Assembly (NCBI RefSeq): GCF_025244825.1
Contig: NZ_CP104263.1
Location: 1,488,001 to 1,552,000 of the forward strand
Length of the DNA stretch: 64,000 bases
Direction: 5' to 3'
Origin: Arthrobacter jinronghuae
GTDB lineage: Bacteria > Actinomycetota > Actinomycetes > Actinomycetales > Micrococcaceae
Of the stretch, positions 35,244-44,663 are shown one piece after another; positions within the stretch are counted from its first letter, which is position 1, and every line of letters starts with the position of its first letter. A model generated the notes under the pieces. That model was not told the DNA's origin, made no database searches, and saw only the letters and a list, made by a program, of their open reading frames with translations. Position numbers and translations under genes: made by a program.

Positions 35244-38200
35244 ATGAGTCCAACTGCATACCTCCGTTACCCCGATCTGCACGGGGACCTCCTCACTTTT
35301 GTCGCCGAAGACGATGTCTGGATGGCTCCCGTCAGCGGCGGCCGCGCGTGGCGGGTTTCCGCGATGCAGCTGCCCGCCCGCAGCCCGAAGTTCTCCCCGG
35401 ACGGGAGCCGGCTGGCCTGGCAGGTGGTCCAGGGCGGTGCCCCGGAAATCGTCACGGCCGACGTCGACGGCGGGAACTTCCGGCAGCTGACCTTCTGGGG
35501 CAGCCAAAGCACGCGGCTCAAGGGATTCAACTCCGCCGGACACGTCATTGCCACCTGCTCAGTGGAGCAGGAGGACACCCGGCTGCGCTGGGCATTCGCG
35601 GTTCCTCTCGACGGCACGGCGCCGGTGAAGCTTCCGTACGGCCCGGTGGAGACCATCGCTGAAGGACCCGCAGTCGGCGACGAACGCCCGATGGTGATCG
35701 GGAGCATGCTCACCCGTGAGCAGGCATGGTGGAAGCGCTACCGCGGCGGGACCGCGGGAAAGCTCTGGATCGACGCCGACGGCAATGGAGAATTCCTTCG
35801 CCTTGTGCCGGAACTGGACGGCAACCTGTCGGACCCGATGTGGATCGACGGCCGGGTGGTCTTCCTTTCGGACCATGAAGGCTACGGCAACCTCTATTCC
35901 GTGACGCCGCAGGGGAACGATCTTCGCCGGCACACCGACTTCGAAGGCTTCTATGTTCGTCACGCCTCCTCCGACGGCAGTCGGATCGTGTATGAATCGG
36001 CGGGACGTATCTGGCTCCTGTCTTCGCTGGACGCCGAAGCGCAGCCGCTGGACATCGTCCTGGGCTCGGCGCGCACTGCCCGCCGGCCGCGTCCCCTTAA
36101 CGTCGCAAAGCATTTGTCAGCGGTTGTTCCGGATACCAAGGGAACCGCCAGCGTGGTGGAAAGCCACGGAACCCTGCACTGGCTGACCCACCGGGACGGG
36201 CCGTCGCGCGTGATCGAAGCAGACTCGGCCGTCCGCGCCCGTCTGGGCAGGCCGTTGGACGGGTCCCGTGCCGTGTACGTGGCGGACCGCAACGGAGAAG
36301 AAGCGATCTACATCAAGGATGTTTTTGCCGACCTTCCCGCGGATACGGCGAGTGCGGCTGCCAAGGAAGGGGTGGGGATTCCTGCTGCCGGTGCCGGTGA
36401 GGGCGACGGTTTGGTTCTGCCCAGCCCGGTGTCCGCGACCGGTGCTGCCGTTCCGGCCGCCCAGGAGATCGGTGACGGAGCCGGAGACGCCGGAACGGGC
36501 AACGCCGCGGTACACGGCGCAGGTGCGCAGGAGGGTGCCGCAGCCGACGCCGCCGCCGGCGTCGTCCGCGTAGGGTTCGGCCGCCCGACCCGCGTCAGCC
36601 AGCTCGTTCCCAGCCCGGACGGACAGCACGTGGGAGTCTCCACCGAATACGGTGAAGTGTTTGTGTTGGACGTCGCCACGGCCGAGCTGTTCCCCGTTGC
36701 GTCCACCGGCTTCGGTGCCGTCGACCAGCTGGCTTTCTCTCCGGACTCGCAGTGGCTGGCCTGGGCCGAACCCTCCAGCGGCGAGGGACGGTCACGGATC
36801 CGCCTGCGGTCCGTGCGGGATACGGCAGCCCCCGTGATCGATATAACCGACGGCCGGTTTACCGACCATGATCCTTCGTTCACCACTGACGGCCGTTACC
36901 TGGCGTTCCTTTCGGAGCGCAGCTTCGACCCGGTGTACGACACCCACCGGTTCGACCTCAGCTTCCCGTCCTCCACGAAACCGTTCCTCGTTGCACTGGC
37001 AGCCGGGACGCCTTCGCCGTTCGGCCCGTCGGTGTCCGGGACTTCCATCGCTGCTTCCAAAGCCACGGCGGAGTCCGCAACCGAATCAGACGCGGCACAG
37101 GACACGGTGGCGCCGGTGCAGGTGGACGCCGAGCGGATCGGCGACCGCCTGATCGCCGTGCCGGTACCTCAGGGGCGCTACGAAAAACTCCGGCCGGCAG
37201 AGGGCGGACTTCTCTGGCTGGCCTCCGACATCTACGGGGTGACCGGCGACGGCCGGGCTTCGGCCGCGGACCGTGATCCGGCCTCCCGGCTGGAGCGCTT
37301 TGACCTGGCGAAGAAGGACGTCTCCGTCCTGGTTCCGGCGTTGGACGATTTCGAAGTCAGCGGCGACGGCACCAAGATAGTGCTGCGCCACGAGGGCAGC
37401 GTCCGGATGGTCCCCGCTGCCGCCCGGGTGGAGGAGGACTCGGCCGACAACGTCCGCGTTGACCTGGAGCGCATCCGGGTCCGGATCGATCCCGTGAAGA
37501 TGTGGGGTCAGGCATTCGACGAAGCGTGGCGCCTGCAGCGGGACTTCTTCTGGGCTCCGGACATGGGCGGGCTGGACTGGGAAGGCGTCCACGCCCGGTA
37601 CCGCCCGCTGGTGCAGAACCTCGGCAGCCATGACGACCTGGTGGACCTGCTGTGGGAAATGCATGGCGAACTAGGCACCTCCCACGCCTACGTCACTCCC
37701 GCGCCGGTCACTGAACAGGGATCCGGGGGCCAGGGTTTCCTCGGCGCCGATCTGCGCCCCGGGGCCGGCGGGTGGGAAGTGGTCCGGATCCTCGGGGCCG
37801 AGTCCTCGGATCCGGAGGCCACGTCTCCCTTGACGGCTCCAGGAGCCGGCGTTCACCCCGGTGATGTTATTGCCGCAGTGGACGGGCAGCCGGTTCCGGC
37901 GAACGAGGGACCGGCAGTCCTGCTCGCCGGTGCCGCCGGCCGCACCGTCGAACTGACTGTTGTGTCCGCCGGCAAGGACGGCGCACCGGAGCAGCGGCGG
38001 ATCGCCGTCGTTCCGCTGCGAAGCGAGGAACGCCTGCGTTACCAGAACTGGGTCAGCGCCAACCGCCGCATCGTGCGGGAAGCCTCCAACGGTGAGTTCG
38101 GCTACCTGCATATCCCCGACATGATGGCCAACGGGTGGTCGCAGCTGCACCGGGACCTGGACCAGGAAGCGTCCCTGCGCGGCCTGGTGGTCGACGTCCG

Positions 38201-38828
38201 GCGGAACCGCGGCGGGCACACGTCCCAGCTGGTTGCCGAGCTGATCGGGCGGAAGGTCACGGCCTGGAGCAACCCTCGAGCGGGCACGCCCACACCCTAC
38301 CCGTCACATGCTCCGCGGGGGCCGGTAGTGATCCTCACTGACGAGTTTGCCGGTTCCGACGGCGACATCGTCACCCAGGTCTCCAAGCTGCGGGGCATCG
38401 GCCCGGTAGTCGGCACGCGCACCTGGGGCGGGGTCGTCGGAATCGACGGACGCTTCAGCCTGGTGGACGGAACCGCGGTGAACCAGCCGCGGCACGCCTA
38501 CTGGTTCACGGGCGGTGCCGGCTGGGGCGTGGAAAACCGTGGAGTGGAGCCGGACATCGAGGTTGCCTTCCCGCCGCACGCCTATGTGTCCGGGGACGAC
38601 CCGCAGCTGGAACACGGTGTCGGCATCCTGCGCGAAATGCTTTCCGAGCTGCCGACGGACGAGCCCCCGGCCATGACGGGCTACCCCGTCCTGCAGCCCG
38701 CCCCGTTGCCGCCGCGCCCGCAGGACCGGGAGGGGGAACGCGTGCAGGAGAACGTTGACCTGTCGATTCCGGCCCCGGTATCGGCAGGCACGGGCAGCAC
38801 CGACGGAACCAGGGACAACCGGCACTGA
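35244..38828 (+). CDS. Tricorn-type S41 family protease
   Basis: 1194 aa, a large cytoplasmic peptidase thought to trim peptides from the proteasome. Two beta-propeller regions (about 1-330 with SPKFSPDGSRLAWQV and 455-740 with AFSPDSQWLAWAEPSSG) are split by an Ala/Gly-rich insert (about 375-445). A core domain, a PDZ domain (about 835-935, GVHPGDVIAAVDGQPV) and the S41 domain follow. Catalytic His814 is in GTSHAYVTP and Ser1038 in EFAGSDGDIVTQ. The C-terminal 60 residues are low-complexity. Probably leaderless; a strong hairpin follows the stop. Confidence 0.92.
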   Translation: MSPTAYLRYPDLHGDLLTFVAEDDVWMAPVSGGRAWRVSAMQLPARSPKFSPDGSRLAWQVVQGGAPEIVTADVDGGNFRQLTFWGSQSTRLKGFNSAGHVIATCSVEQEDTRLRWAFAVPLDGTAPVKLPYGPVETIAEGPAVGDERPMVIGSMLTREQAWWKRYRGGTAGKLWIDADGNGEFLRLVPELDGNLSDPMWIDGRVVFLSDHEGYGNLYSVTPQGNDLRRHTDFEGFYVRHASSDGSRIVYESAGRIWLLSSLDAEAQPLDIVLGSARTARRPRPLNVAKHLSAVVPDTKGTASVVESHGTLHWLTHRDGPSRVIEADSAVRARLGRPLDGSRAVYVADRNGEEAIYIKDVFADLPADTASAAAKEGVGIPAAGAGEGDGLVLPSPVSATGAAVPAAQEIGDGAGDAGTGNAAVHGAGAQEGAAADAAAGVVRVGFGRPTRVSQLVPSPDGQHVGVSTEYGEVFVLDVATAELFPVASTGFGAVDQLAFSPDSQWLAWAEPSSGEGRSRIRLRSVRDTAAPVIDITDGRFTDHDPSFTTDGRYLAFLSERSFDPVYDTHRFDLSFPSSTKPFLVALAAGTPSPFGPSVSGTSIAASKATAESATESDAAQDTVAPVQVDAERIGDRLIAVPVPQGRYEKLRPAEGGLLWLASDIYGVTGDGRASAADRDPASRLERFDLAKKDVSVLVPALDDFEVSGDGTKIVLRHEGSVRMVPAAARVEEDSADNVRVDLERIRVRIDPVKMWGQAFDEAWRLQRDFFWAPDMGGLDWEGVHARYRPLVQNLGSHDDLVDLLWEMHGELGTSHAYVTPAPVTEQGSGGQGFLGADLRPGAGGWEVVRILGAESSDPEATSPLTAPGAGVHPGDVIAAVDGQPVPANEGPAVLLAGAAGRTVELTVVSAGKDGAPEQRRIAVVPLRSEERLRYQNWVSANRRIVREASNGEFGYLHIPDMMANGWSQLHRDLDQEASLRGLVVDVRRNRGGHTSQLVAELIGRKVTAWSNPRAGTPTPYPSHAPRGPVVILTDEFAGSDGDIVTQVSKLRGIGPVVGTRTWGGVVGIDGRFSLVDGTAVNQPRHAYWFTGGAGWGVENRGVEPDIEVAFPPHAYVSGDDPQLEHGVGILREMLSELPTDEPPAMTGYPVLQPAPLPPRPQDREGERVQENVDLSIPAPVSAGTGSTDGTRDNRH

Positions 38829-38833
38829 CATCC

Positions 38834-38873
38834 ACGCCAAAGGCCCGGCTCGGGGGAGCCGGGCCTTTGGCGT
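38834..38873. terminator. Terminator after the tricorn protease gene
   Basis: A perfect 18-bp stem (38834-38851 with 38856-38873) and a GGGG loop, five bases past the stop. No T tract follows. Confidence 0.75.
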
Positions 38874-39055
38874 ACCCCGAGCGTCTGAACCCGGTACGAC
38901 AGGCGGCGGACCGGCGGCGTGGTGCTCCCGTTCCGGCCCCCGCCCGGCTGTCCTCGGCGCCTGGCCGATAGTGTCACCGGGCCTCCTGCGGTGCCTATGC
39001 CGGCCGCTCGATGGATAGCCCGGTTACCGGCGTTGTCGGCAGGTGGCCGCAGGAG

Positions 39056-39061
39056 TAGGCT
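39056..39061 (+). promoter_or_regulatory. -10 box of the crcB operon
   Basis: TAGGCT, seven bases (CGAAAAC), then ATG 39069 of a 34-codon ORF. The geometry matches the other leaderless starts in the window. Confidence 0.55.
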
Positions 39062-39068
39062 CGAAAAC

Positions 39069-39173
39069 ATGGGCGCTAGCTCGAATTCCCCGCAGAAGCA
39101 CCCGGTCGCCGTCGGCGTTTCGGACGGCCACGCCATCGGCGCCGACGGTTCCCGACCCGGGACCGGGGAATGA
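39069..39173 (+). CDS. 34-codon leaderless ORF overlapping crcB
   Basis: 34 aa: starts MGASSNSPQKHPVAVGVSDG and ends GADGSRPGTGE. It starts seven bases after a TAGGCT box and ends in TGA overlapping the crcB ATG (ATGA), a coupling arrangement. The peptide is polar and soluble and resembles the variable hydrophilic N-terminal tails found on some actinobacterial CrcB proteins, so it may be a separate leader peptide or the split-off head of an originally longer CrcB (a one-base frame change would join them). Too short for certainty. Confidence 0.45.
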   Translation: MGASSNSPQKHPVAVGVSDGHAIGADGSRPGTGE

Positions 39174-39628
39174 GCACCGGCATCCGCCCGCCGCACCTGC
39201 GCTGGGCACCCATCGCCCTCGTCTTCCTCGGCGGCGGCGCCGGTGCGGCCAGCCGCGAGGGCCTCACACTCCTCATCCCGAACCTGGGTGAGGTGCCCGT
39301 GGCTATCCCGATCATCAACGTGGTCGGCGCCTTTCTGCTCGGCTACCTCTACGAGGCCGTCACCCGCATGGGCAGCGAGCCGACCGGCAAGAACCTCAAG
39401 CTGCTGCTCGGGACCGGTTTCTGCGGCGGCTTCACAACCTACAGCTCGCTGGCCACCGACACCGCCGTGCTCTTCCGCGACGGGCTGCCCGGGGCCGCAC
39501 TGATCTATGCCTTTGGCACGGTGCTTGTTGGTGCCTGCGCCACCTGGGCAGGCATCGCCGTGGCGAGCGGCATCAATGCCCGAGGTCCGGGCCGGCGGGA
39601 CAACGGCGGGCAGGAGGCTGGCTCATGA
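39170..39628 (+). CDS. crcB: Fluoride channel CrcB/Fluc, subunit 1
   Basis: 152 aa. Four membrane segments with the family motifs ALVFLGGGAGAASREGLTLL, IPIINVVGAFLLGYLYEA and GTGFCGGFTTYSSLATDTAV. The FTTYSS segment holds the polar track and the Na+-binding region of Fluc channels, which expel fluoride. Its ATG overlaps the stop of the 34-codon ORF and its TGA overlaps the start of the second crcB (ATGA both times). Paired crcB genes generally encode a heterodimer of oppositely inserted subunits. Confidence 0.93.
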   Translation: MSTGIRPPHLRWAPIALVFLGGGAGAASREGLTLLIPNLGEVPVAIPIINVVGAFLLGYLYEAVTRMGSEPTGKNLKLLLGTGFCGGFTTYSSLATDTAVLFRDGLPGAALIYAFGTVLVGACATWAGIAVASGINARGPGRRDNGGQEAGS

Positions 39629-40002
39629 CCCCCGGGATTTTCCTGTTGCTGGCGCTGGCCGGCGGGTTCGGCGCCGTGGTGCGGTTCATCGTGGACGGGC
39701 TGATCCGAGACCACCTCAAGACGTCGTTCCAGTGGGCGACGACGATCATCAACGTCTCCGGCTCCCTCGTGCTCGGCCTGCTCACCGGCGTCGTTTTCGT
39801 GCACCTGGTGCCGACTGACCTGAGCTATATCATCGGCACCGGATTCCTCGGCGGCTACACCACCTTCAGCACGGCGAGCTACGAGACGGTGCAGCTGATC
39901 AAACAGGGCCGCCATGGCGCGTCGTTCATCAGCGGCGTGGTTATGCTCGTGCTCTCGGTGGCGGCCGCCGCGATCGGCCTATGGGTGGGGGCGGCGCTGT
40001 AA
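39625..40002 (+). CDS. crcB: Fluoride channel CrcB/Fluc, subunit 2
   Basis: 125 aa, four membrane segments. Motifs: LALAGGFGAVVRFIVDGLI, WATTIINVSGSLVLGLLTGV and GTGFLGGYTTFSTASYETVQ. Arg in VVRF and the GGYTTFST stretch are characteristic. Coupled to the first crcB by a four-base overlap. The gene ends 24 bp from the convergent urea transporter with no clear terminator in between. No crcB (fluoride) riboswitch was recognised upstream of the operon. Confidence 0.94.
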   Translation: MTPGIFLLLALAGGFGAVVRFIVDGLIRDHLKTSFQWATTIINVSGSLVLGLLTGVVFVHLVPTDLSYIIGTGFLGGYTTFSTASYETVQLIKQGRHGASFISGVVMLVLSVAAAAIGLWVGAAL

Positions 40003-40026
40003 AGCGAATGCCGCTGTGGCTGTCTA

Positions 40027-40956
40027 TCAGGTGCGCTTGGCCGCGGGAATGTAGTGGGCAATCACCAGGAACACCCATGTGGTGAGGATGTACGGCCAGG
40101 TGTAGGTGGGAGCTGAAAGATCGTGCATGATCACTGTCACCACCGCAGTGACCACCGTTCCGATCACGGCCAGAATCCACGAGAGCGTGCTGCTGCGGAG
40201 GAAGACCACGGCGAGGGCAATCGTGGTGAGTACACCGGAGTAGCCGGCCAGGCCGTTGGCCGTCTCGGTGAGGGCCTCTCCCATTGCCAGGGCGCACAAG
40301 CTGCCCACCACACTGCCGAGCAACCCGGCCAGCCCTACTTTCCAGCTCGCGACGAACAGGCCAAGCAGAATGAGTGCCCCCGACCAGACGTTGTTGATCA
40401 GTACCACTTCAGAGACATTCGTCAGCAGGGAGCGTGCAAAGGCGAGCGATTCGGAATCGATGGTGGCCGACGGCGCCGAGGTCACGTGCAGTGCCTCCGT
40501 GCTGAGCAGTATGCCCGTCGCGACGATGCAGAACGGTGCCGTCGTGGACGGCAGGGAGAACACCCTCAGTGGTGTCTTGGTGAACAGTGCAACCACCAGC
40601 CACGTCACCGGGGCACAGAGTAAGCCGCCGATGAGCGCGATGGGATACGCCGCCCACTGACCCCCAATGGTTGAGAACGTCGCAGCCCCAACAAGGGCGC
40701 CGCAAAAACCTTCCAGGCCTGATGTCACCGAGGACGAATCGGCCTTGAGCAGGCGCCCTCCCACCGTGTTTCCCGCGCAGCCAATCAGCACGAGCACGGC
40801 CATGCGCCAGTCGGCCACAACGAAGGCGGCCAGGATCAGCAGCGCCGTGTAAATATTGCTTTGGAAGAAGATCTGCGACAGCCCCTGGCCCCAGCCCTTC
40901 AGCCAGCCCGCACTGGAGATGGATGGGGTCGGTGATGCCGTACCGGCGCTGCTCAT
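40027..40956 (-). CDS. Urea transporter (UT family)
   Basis: 309 aa, about ten hydrophobic segments. Family blocks: WLKGWGQGLSQIFFQSNIYT, LEGFCGALVGAATFSTIGG and a second homologous half with NVSEVVLINNVWSGALIL and NGLAGYSGVLTTIALAVVF, the inverted-repeat layout of UT-type urea channels. It would bring urea to the urease encoded in the same operon. Its ATG overlaps the stop of the nickel permease gene (ATGA), so translation is coupled; it is the last gene of the operon. Confidence 0.92.
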   Translation of the reverse strand: MSSAGTASPTPSISSAGWLKGWGQGLSQIFFQSNIYTALLILAAFVVADWRMAVLVLIGCAGNTVGGRLLKADSSSVTSGLEGFCGALVGAATFSTIGGQWAAYPIALIGGLLCAPVTWLVVALFTKTPLRVFSLPSTTAPFCIVATGILLSTEALHVTSAPSATIDSESLAFARSLLTNVSEVVLINNVWSGALILLGLFVASWKVGLAGLLGSVVGSLCALAMGEALTETANGLAGYSGVLTTIALAVVFLRSSTLSWILAVIGTVVTAVVTVIMHDLSAPTYTWPYILTTWVFLVIAHYIPAAKRT

Positions 40957-42146
40957 ATGTGCTCCGTTCGCGGGGCATCGTCAGGCGGCGCGCCCTTCCC
41001 GGGCTCCTGCCCCACCTCCGGCCGGCCCGGTGCCCTCGTACCGCCTCCGGTGCCGGCCCCGCCGCTCGCCAGCGCCCATCGCTCCTCCACATGACCCAAC
41101 CTCCAGTACGCGGTAGAGGTCAACCAGACCAGTATCAGCGTGGCCACGACGATGTAGCCCACGTTCTCAAGGTCGATGGCAGCTACCCACCCGGTGAGCG
41201 GGTCCCGCAGCCCGAGCTTCTCATTCAGCAACCCGACCAGCTCAATGCCGCCGATCATGACGGCAATCATGACTGAGAGCCCGGTAATGGTGAGGTTGTA
41301 GTACAGCTTGCGAACCGCGTTGACGCTCGCCCATCCATAGGCTTTCACCATGACGGCTGAATCGAGCGTGTCGAACAGGCTCATGCCTGCGGCAAAGATC
41401 AGGGGCAGGCAGAGGACGGCATACCAGGGAAGCCCCGTCGCTGCCCCGGTTCCGGCCAGCACCAGCAGGGCAATCTCGCTGGCGGTGTCGAAGCCGAGTC
41501 CGAACAAAAAGCCAACGGCATACATCTTCCCCGGGCGGTCGATCGTCCGAAGCATCGGCCGGATGAGGCGGCTGATGAGGCCTCGGCCCTGCAGGTGCCG
41601 CTCCAGCTCCAGTTCGTCGAGGTCGCCATTGCGCGAGGCCCGCCAGACCTTGAGGATTCCGATGAACGCCACGGTATTGATGAGTCCGATGAGCAGCAGG
41701 AAGACTCCGGAGACGACCGTGCCGAAGACACCGAGACCATTGCGGACGGCATTGCCGTCGTCGCTGAGCCCCACTGCCCAGCTCACACCGAGCGCCAGCA
41801 GAGCCGCCATGAGGAAGACGATGGTGGAGTGACCGAGGGAGAAGAACAGCCCGACGCCGGCGGCCGGCCTGCGCAGGTCCACGAGTTTGCGGGTGGTGTT
41901 GTCGATTGCAGCGATGTGGTCGGCGTCGAAGGCATGCCGCACGCCGAGCACATACGCCACCACTGCAATGCCCACCCCGAAGACGGAGGAACCCAGCTGC
42001 AGATGCAGCGGCTCGACCAGGAAGAAGAACAGTCCGAAGCCCGCAATGTGCAGGAGCACGACCGGGATGAAGGCACGCACCACCTGTGCCCGGTAGGAGC
42101 GCCCCTGCGTCGCGGCTTCCTCTTGCATGTTGTTACGCACCGTCAC
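40953..42146 (-). CDS. NiCoT family nickel/cobalt permease
   Basis: 397 aa. The signature RHAFDADHIAAIDNTTRKL is in the second membrane segment; LGFDTASEIALLVLAGTG and AGMSLFDTLDSAVMVKAYGW follow, all standard for NixA/HoxN/NicT transporters. Eight membrane segments. The last 50 residues are low-complexity (Gly/Ala/Pro). It supplies Ni2+ for urease. The GTG at 42146 or the one two codons later (better spaced to GAGAGGGG) may be the start. It begins about 9-15 bp after ureD and overlaps the urea transporter gene. Confidence 0.93.
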   Translation of the reverse strand: MTVRNNMQEEAATQGRSYRAQVVRAFIPVVLLHIAGFGLFFFLVEPLHLQLGSSVFGVGIAVVAYVLGVRHAFDADHIAAIDNTTRKLVDLRRPAAGVGLFFSLGHSTIVFLMAALLALGVSWAVGLSDDGNAVRNGLGVFGTVVSGVFLLLIGLINTVAFIGILKVWRASRNGDLDELELERHLQGRGLISRLIRPMLRTIDRPGKMYAVGFLFGLGFDTASEIALLVLAGTGAATGLPWYAVLCLPLIFAAGMSLFDTLDSAVMVKAYGWASVNAVRKLYYNLTITGLSVMIAVMIGGIELVGLLNEKLGLRDPLTGWVAAIDLENVGYIVVATLILVWLTSTAYWRLGHVEERWALASGGAGTGGGTRAPGRPEVGQEPGKGAPPDDAPRTEHI

Positions 42147-42154
42147 ACCCCTCT

Positions 42155-43252
42155 CTAGCTCTTTCGGATTACGGGTGCCCGCTTCCCAGTCAGCAATTCA
42201 TGCACCGCTGATGCAGCGGCAGTGTTTGCGGCCGCCACAGCTACGGTGTCGTTGCCCACCAGGCGCATCCACACACCGGCATCGCCGGGTAATGTGCTCA
42301 CCCCGAAGATCAGGTCACCGCCGCTCTCGGTGAGCGCCCGGTGCAGGGTATCGGCGAGCTGGGCCGCCGGAACAAGGGGCGTGAAGACGTAGAGCATGGC
42401 GAGCACATCGTGGTTGGCAAGCACGCCCAGCCCGCCGACGCCGGAGATTGCTCCGTCGGCTCCCGCTCCTGGGCTGAGCCGAACCCGGTCGAGGGCAACC
42501 AGCCTGCCGTCCGGCCGCCGCACCTCGAGGTCGGAGGCGTACACATCGTAGGCGTGCCGCTCCCCGCGGGCGAGCCTGCCCGCGTACATGGTGTCGCCGA
42601 GCAGCAAGGTTGCCGACTCGTCGATCACCACCGATGTCTGCTGGTAATAGCGCGAAGCAGCGAAGGGCACCACTGGCTCGGGCAGGTACTCCACATACCC
42701 GCCTTCTTCTACCGTGATGTTCATCAGCGCGGAGGCGTAGTCGTGGTCCATGCGGTAGACCCTGGTCTGGGTCTGAGTGGTGATGTGCGCCGAAGTGCCG
42801 GGGCCGAAGCCCAAATCGGTGCGCAGCCGGTCTCCCTGCAGAATGCCGCCGCCTGAGGACATCAGGTAGGTGTAAGCCATGTCGGGGCGCAGCTGGTTGA
42901 AATAGAGCGGATGCATGATCTGCAACGGCGACTTCTGGTAGTGCTGCACCAGCTCGGTACGGCCCCGGTTGCAGGCGAACCCAAGCTGCAGAATGCCGAC
43001 TTTGCCCGGGCTGCCGACGGGGAGGTTCCTCCACTCTTCCTCGGTGTGCCGCCGAACTTCGGCAGGCACCCGGCCTGGCTCATAAAACGCCGGATCCAGC
43101 CGGTAGCCGCCCGTGCCCGGTGCCGTCCGCCCGGCGTCGCCGGAAACCGGCGGACGGGGGAGAGGGCTCACGCCCGCGAGACCGACGGCACCCGCCGCGG
43201 TGTTCCCGGCGGGTGCCGGTGCGCTTCGCGGATCCGTAGCCCTGAGCGTCAT
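42155..43252 (-). CDS. ureD: Urease accessory protein UreD
   Basis: 365 aa from ATG 43252. UreD (UreH) is the scaffold that, with UreF and UreG, delivers nickel to apo-urease. Recognised parts: VGILQLGFACNRGRTELVQH, SSGGGILQGDRLRTDLGFGP, THITTQTQTRVYRM-like AHITTQTQTRVYRM, and YLPEPVVPFAASRYYQQTSV. The ATG overlaps the ureG TGA (ATGA), which sets the start; the ORF is open ten codons further. The N-terminal 45 residues are Pro/Ala/Gly-rich and unusual. GC content here is as high as in the rest of the operon. Confidence 0.94.
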   Translation of the reverse strand: MTLRATDPRSAPAPAGNTAAGAVGLAGVSPLPRPPVSGDAGRTAPGTGGYRLDPAFYEPGRVPAEVRRHTEEEWRNLPVGSPGKVGILQLGFACNRGRTELVQHYQKSPLQIMHPLYFNQLRPDMAYTYLMSSGGGILQGDRLRTDLGFGPGTSAHITTQTQTRVYRMDHDYASALMNITVEEGGYVEYLPEPVVPFAASRYYQQTSVVIDESATLLLGDTMYAGRLARGERHAYDVYASDLEVRRPDGRLVALDRVRLSPGAGADGAISGVGGLGVLANHDVLAMLYVFTPLVPAAQLADTLHRALTESGGDLIFGVSTLPGDAGVWMRLVGNDTVAVAAANTAAASAVHELLTGKRAPVIRKS

Positions 43253-43884
43253 CCTATGAGCTCGGTTCTGGCACCGTTCCACTGCGACATGATTTGTTGG
43301 TGGAGTTCATCGACGCCGAACCCGGTGAGTGAATTGGTCAGCACCACGGGCCGATCCTCGCGTACCCGGTGTGCGTCGGACTCCATCACGTTGAGGTCGG
43401 TGCGGACATACTGCGCGATGTCGATCTTGTTGATCACCAGGATGTCGCTGTCGGTGATGCCGGGACCGCGCTTGCGCGGCATCTTCTCGCCTTCAGCGGT
43501 GTCGAGCACGAACACGAACACATCGGCAAGCGCCGGTGAGAAGGTAAGCGTTAAATTGTCGCCGCCCGACTCGTAAATGAGCGTGTCGATGTCGGGAAAC
43601 CGTTCCAGCATCTCCGCGCCGACGGCCAGGTTCATCGTTGGATCGTCGCGCACGGCCGTATGCGGACAGGAGCCGGTTTCGACGCCCATCACCCGCTCGG
43701 GGTCGAGGATGCCGGCCAGCTCCCTGCGCACGTGGTGGGCATCCTCCTGGGTATAGATGTCATTGGTGATGACGCCGGGGGTGCGCCCGGCCTCAATCAA
43801 CAGCGGCACCAGCGCTTCCGTCAGCGCCGTCTTGCCGCTGCCCACGGGCCCGCCGATGCCGATCCTCAACACGTTCTCACTCAT
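43249..43884 (-). CDS. ureG: Urease accessory GTPase UreG
   Basis: 211 aa. P-loop GGPVGSGKTALTEALV near residue 10; the conserved nickel-binding CPHT motif appears as ETGSCPHTAVRDD, and the guanine-specific NKID in LVINKIDIAQYV. UreG binds GTP and nickel and drives activation of urease through UreD-UreF. No His-rich N-terminus, unlike some UreG proteins. Translationally coupled to ureD. An 80-bp gap separates it from ureF. Confidence 0.97.
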   Translation of the reverse strand: MSENVLRIGIGGPVGSGKTALTEALVPLLIEAGRTPGVITNDIYTQEDAHHVRRELAGILDPERVMGVETGSCPHTAVRDDPTMNLAVGAEMLERFPDIDTLIYESGGDNLTLTFSPALADVFVFVLDTAEGEKMPRKRGPGITDSDILVINKIDIAQYVRTDLNVMESDAHRVREDRPVVLTNSLTGFGVDELHQQIMSQWNGARTELIG

Positions 43885-43964
43885 GAAGTCCTCGTTTCCA
43901 GTGGATCTGCTGTTTTCATGTGGGCGCTCATCGGCGCCGTTCCGTTCGGGTCCGGGCTGCCGTC

Positions 43965-44654
43965 CTAACTGGCGAACAAGCGTGCCTCGGCCCTCTCATG
44001 CTGTGCTGACATGACATCCGCCATGGGCGCAAAGCCGCCAAGATCGGTGAGATTGCGCTCCAGGGCGGCCTCCGTCACCTGCTCCATGACAGGGGATGTC
44101 TGAAGCAGGATGGCCTGCGCCTGCCGGTGGTCGGTCAGCCTCAGGCGAAGGGCTGCCCCGACGAAGCTCGCCGAGAAGGCGAACAGGTCCGATGCCACGG
44201 CCTGCCGGGTCGCGACTCCGTTGGCTGCGTACACCACCGCCGCCGCGACCGGCTGGCAACCGGGTGTGCTACGCAGCCGTACCCGCTCGCCATACTCGGC
44301 GAGGAGTCCCTGGTCAATCAATTCGGCCCCCAGATCAATCAGCTGGTGGCCGCTGCGTACGGAGGCGGTGCGCATTTCTGCGTTCAGTTTCGAGGCGAAC
44401 AGCCGCTGGTCGACCTCCTGCACAAGTTCGATGTCGCCGTCTGCCGCGGCGCGGTGCGCTGCAGCAAGTGCCGTTGCGTCCCCGGGGCCGACGGAGTGCA
44501 GCAGCAGATCGGCCAGCAGCTGCTGCACTCCGTCAGCAGACACGAGCCGCGCCTGCCTGTAACCCTCGAGCCCATGCGACATCGTGTAGAAGCCGCTGGG
44601 AAACGCCGAGTCAGCGAACTGCAGGCTGGTCAGCAACTGGCGTACATCCGACAT
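43965..44654 (-). CDS. ureF: Urease accessory protein UreF
   Basis: 229 aa, all-helical. LLTSLQFADSAFPSGFYTMS (family SLQxxDSxxPxGxF) and HGLEGYRQARLVSADGVQQL at the N-terminus, GHQLIDLGAELIDQGLLAEY in the middle. UreF links UreD and UreG in the nickel-insertion complex. It begins nine bp after the ureC stop, so it belongs to the same operon. Length is normal. Confidence 0.95.
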   Translation of the reverse strand: MSDVRQLLTSLQFADSAFPSGFYTMSHGLEGYRQARLVSADGVQQLLADLLLHSVGPGDATALAAAHRAAADGDIELVQEVDQRLFASKLNAEMRTASVRSGHQLIDLGAELIDQGLLAEYGERVRLRSTPGCQPVAAAVVYAANGVATRQAVASDLFAFSASFVGAALRLRLTDHRQAQAILLQTSPVMEQVTEAALERNLTDLGGFAPMADVMSAQHERAEARLFAS

Positions 44655-44663
44655 GCCGTGTCC

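Noticed and set aside
38874..39068. Fluoride (crcB) riboswitch before the channel genes
   Set aside because: I could not find the conserved GGNGAUGG...GCC core or the downstream pseudoknot partner; the proposed transcript start at 39069 leaves no leader for it.
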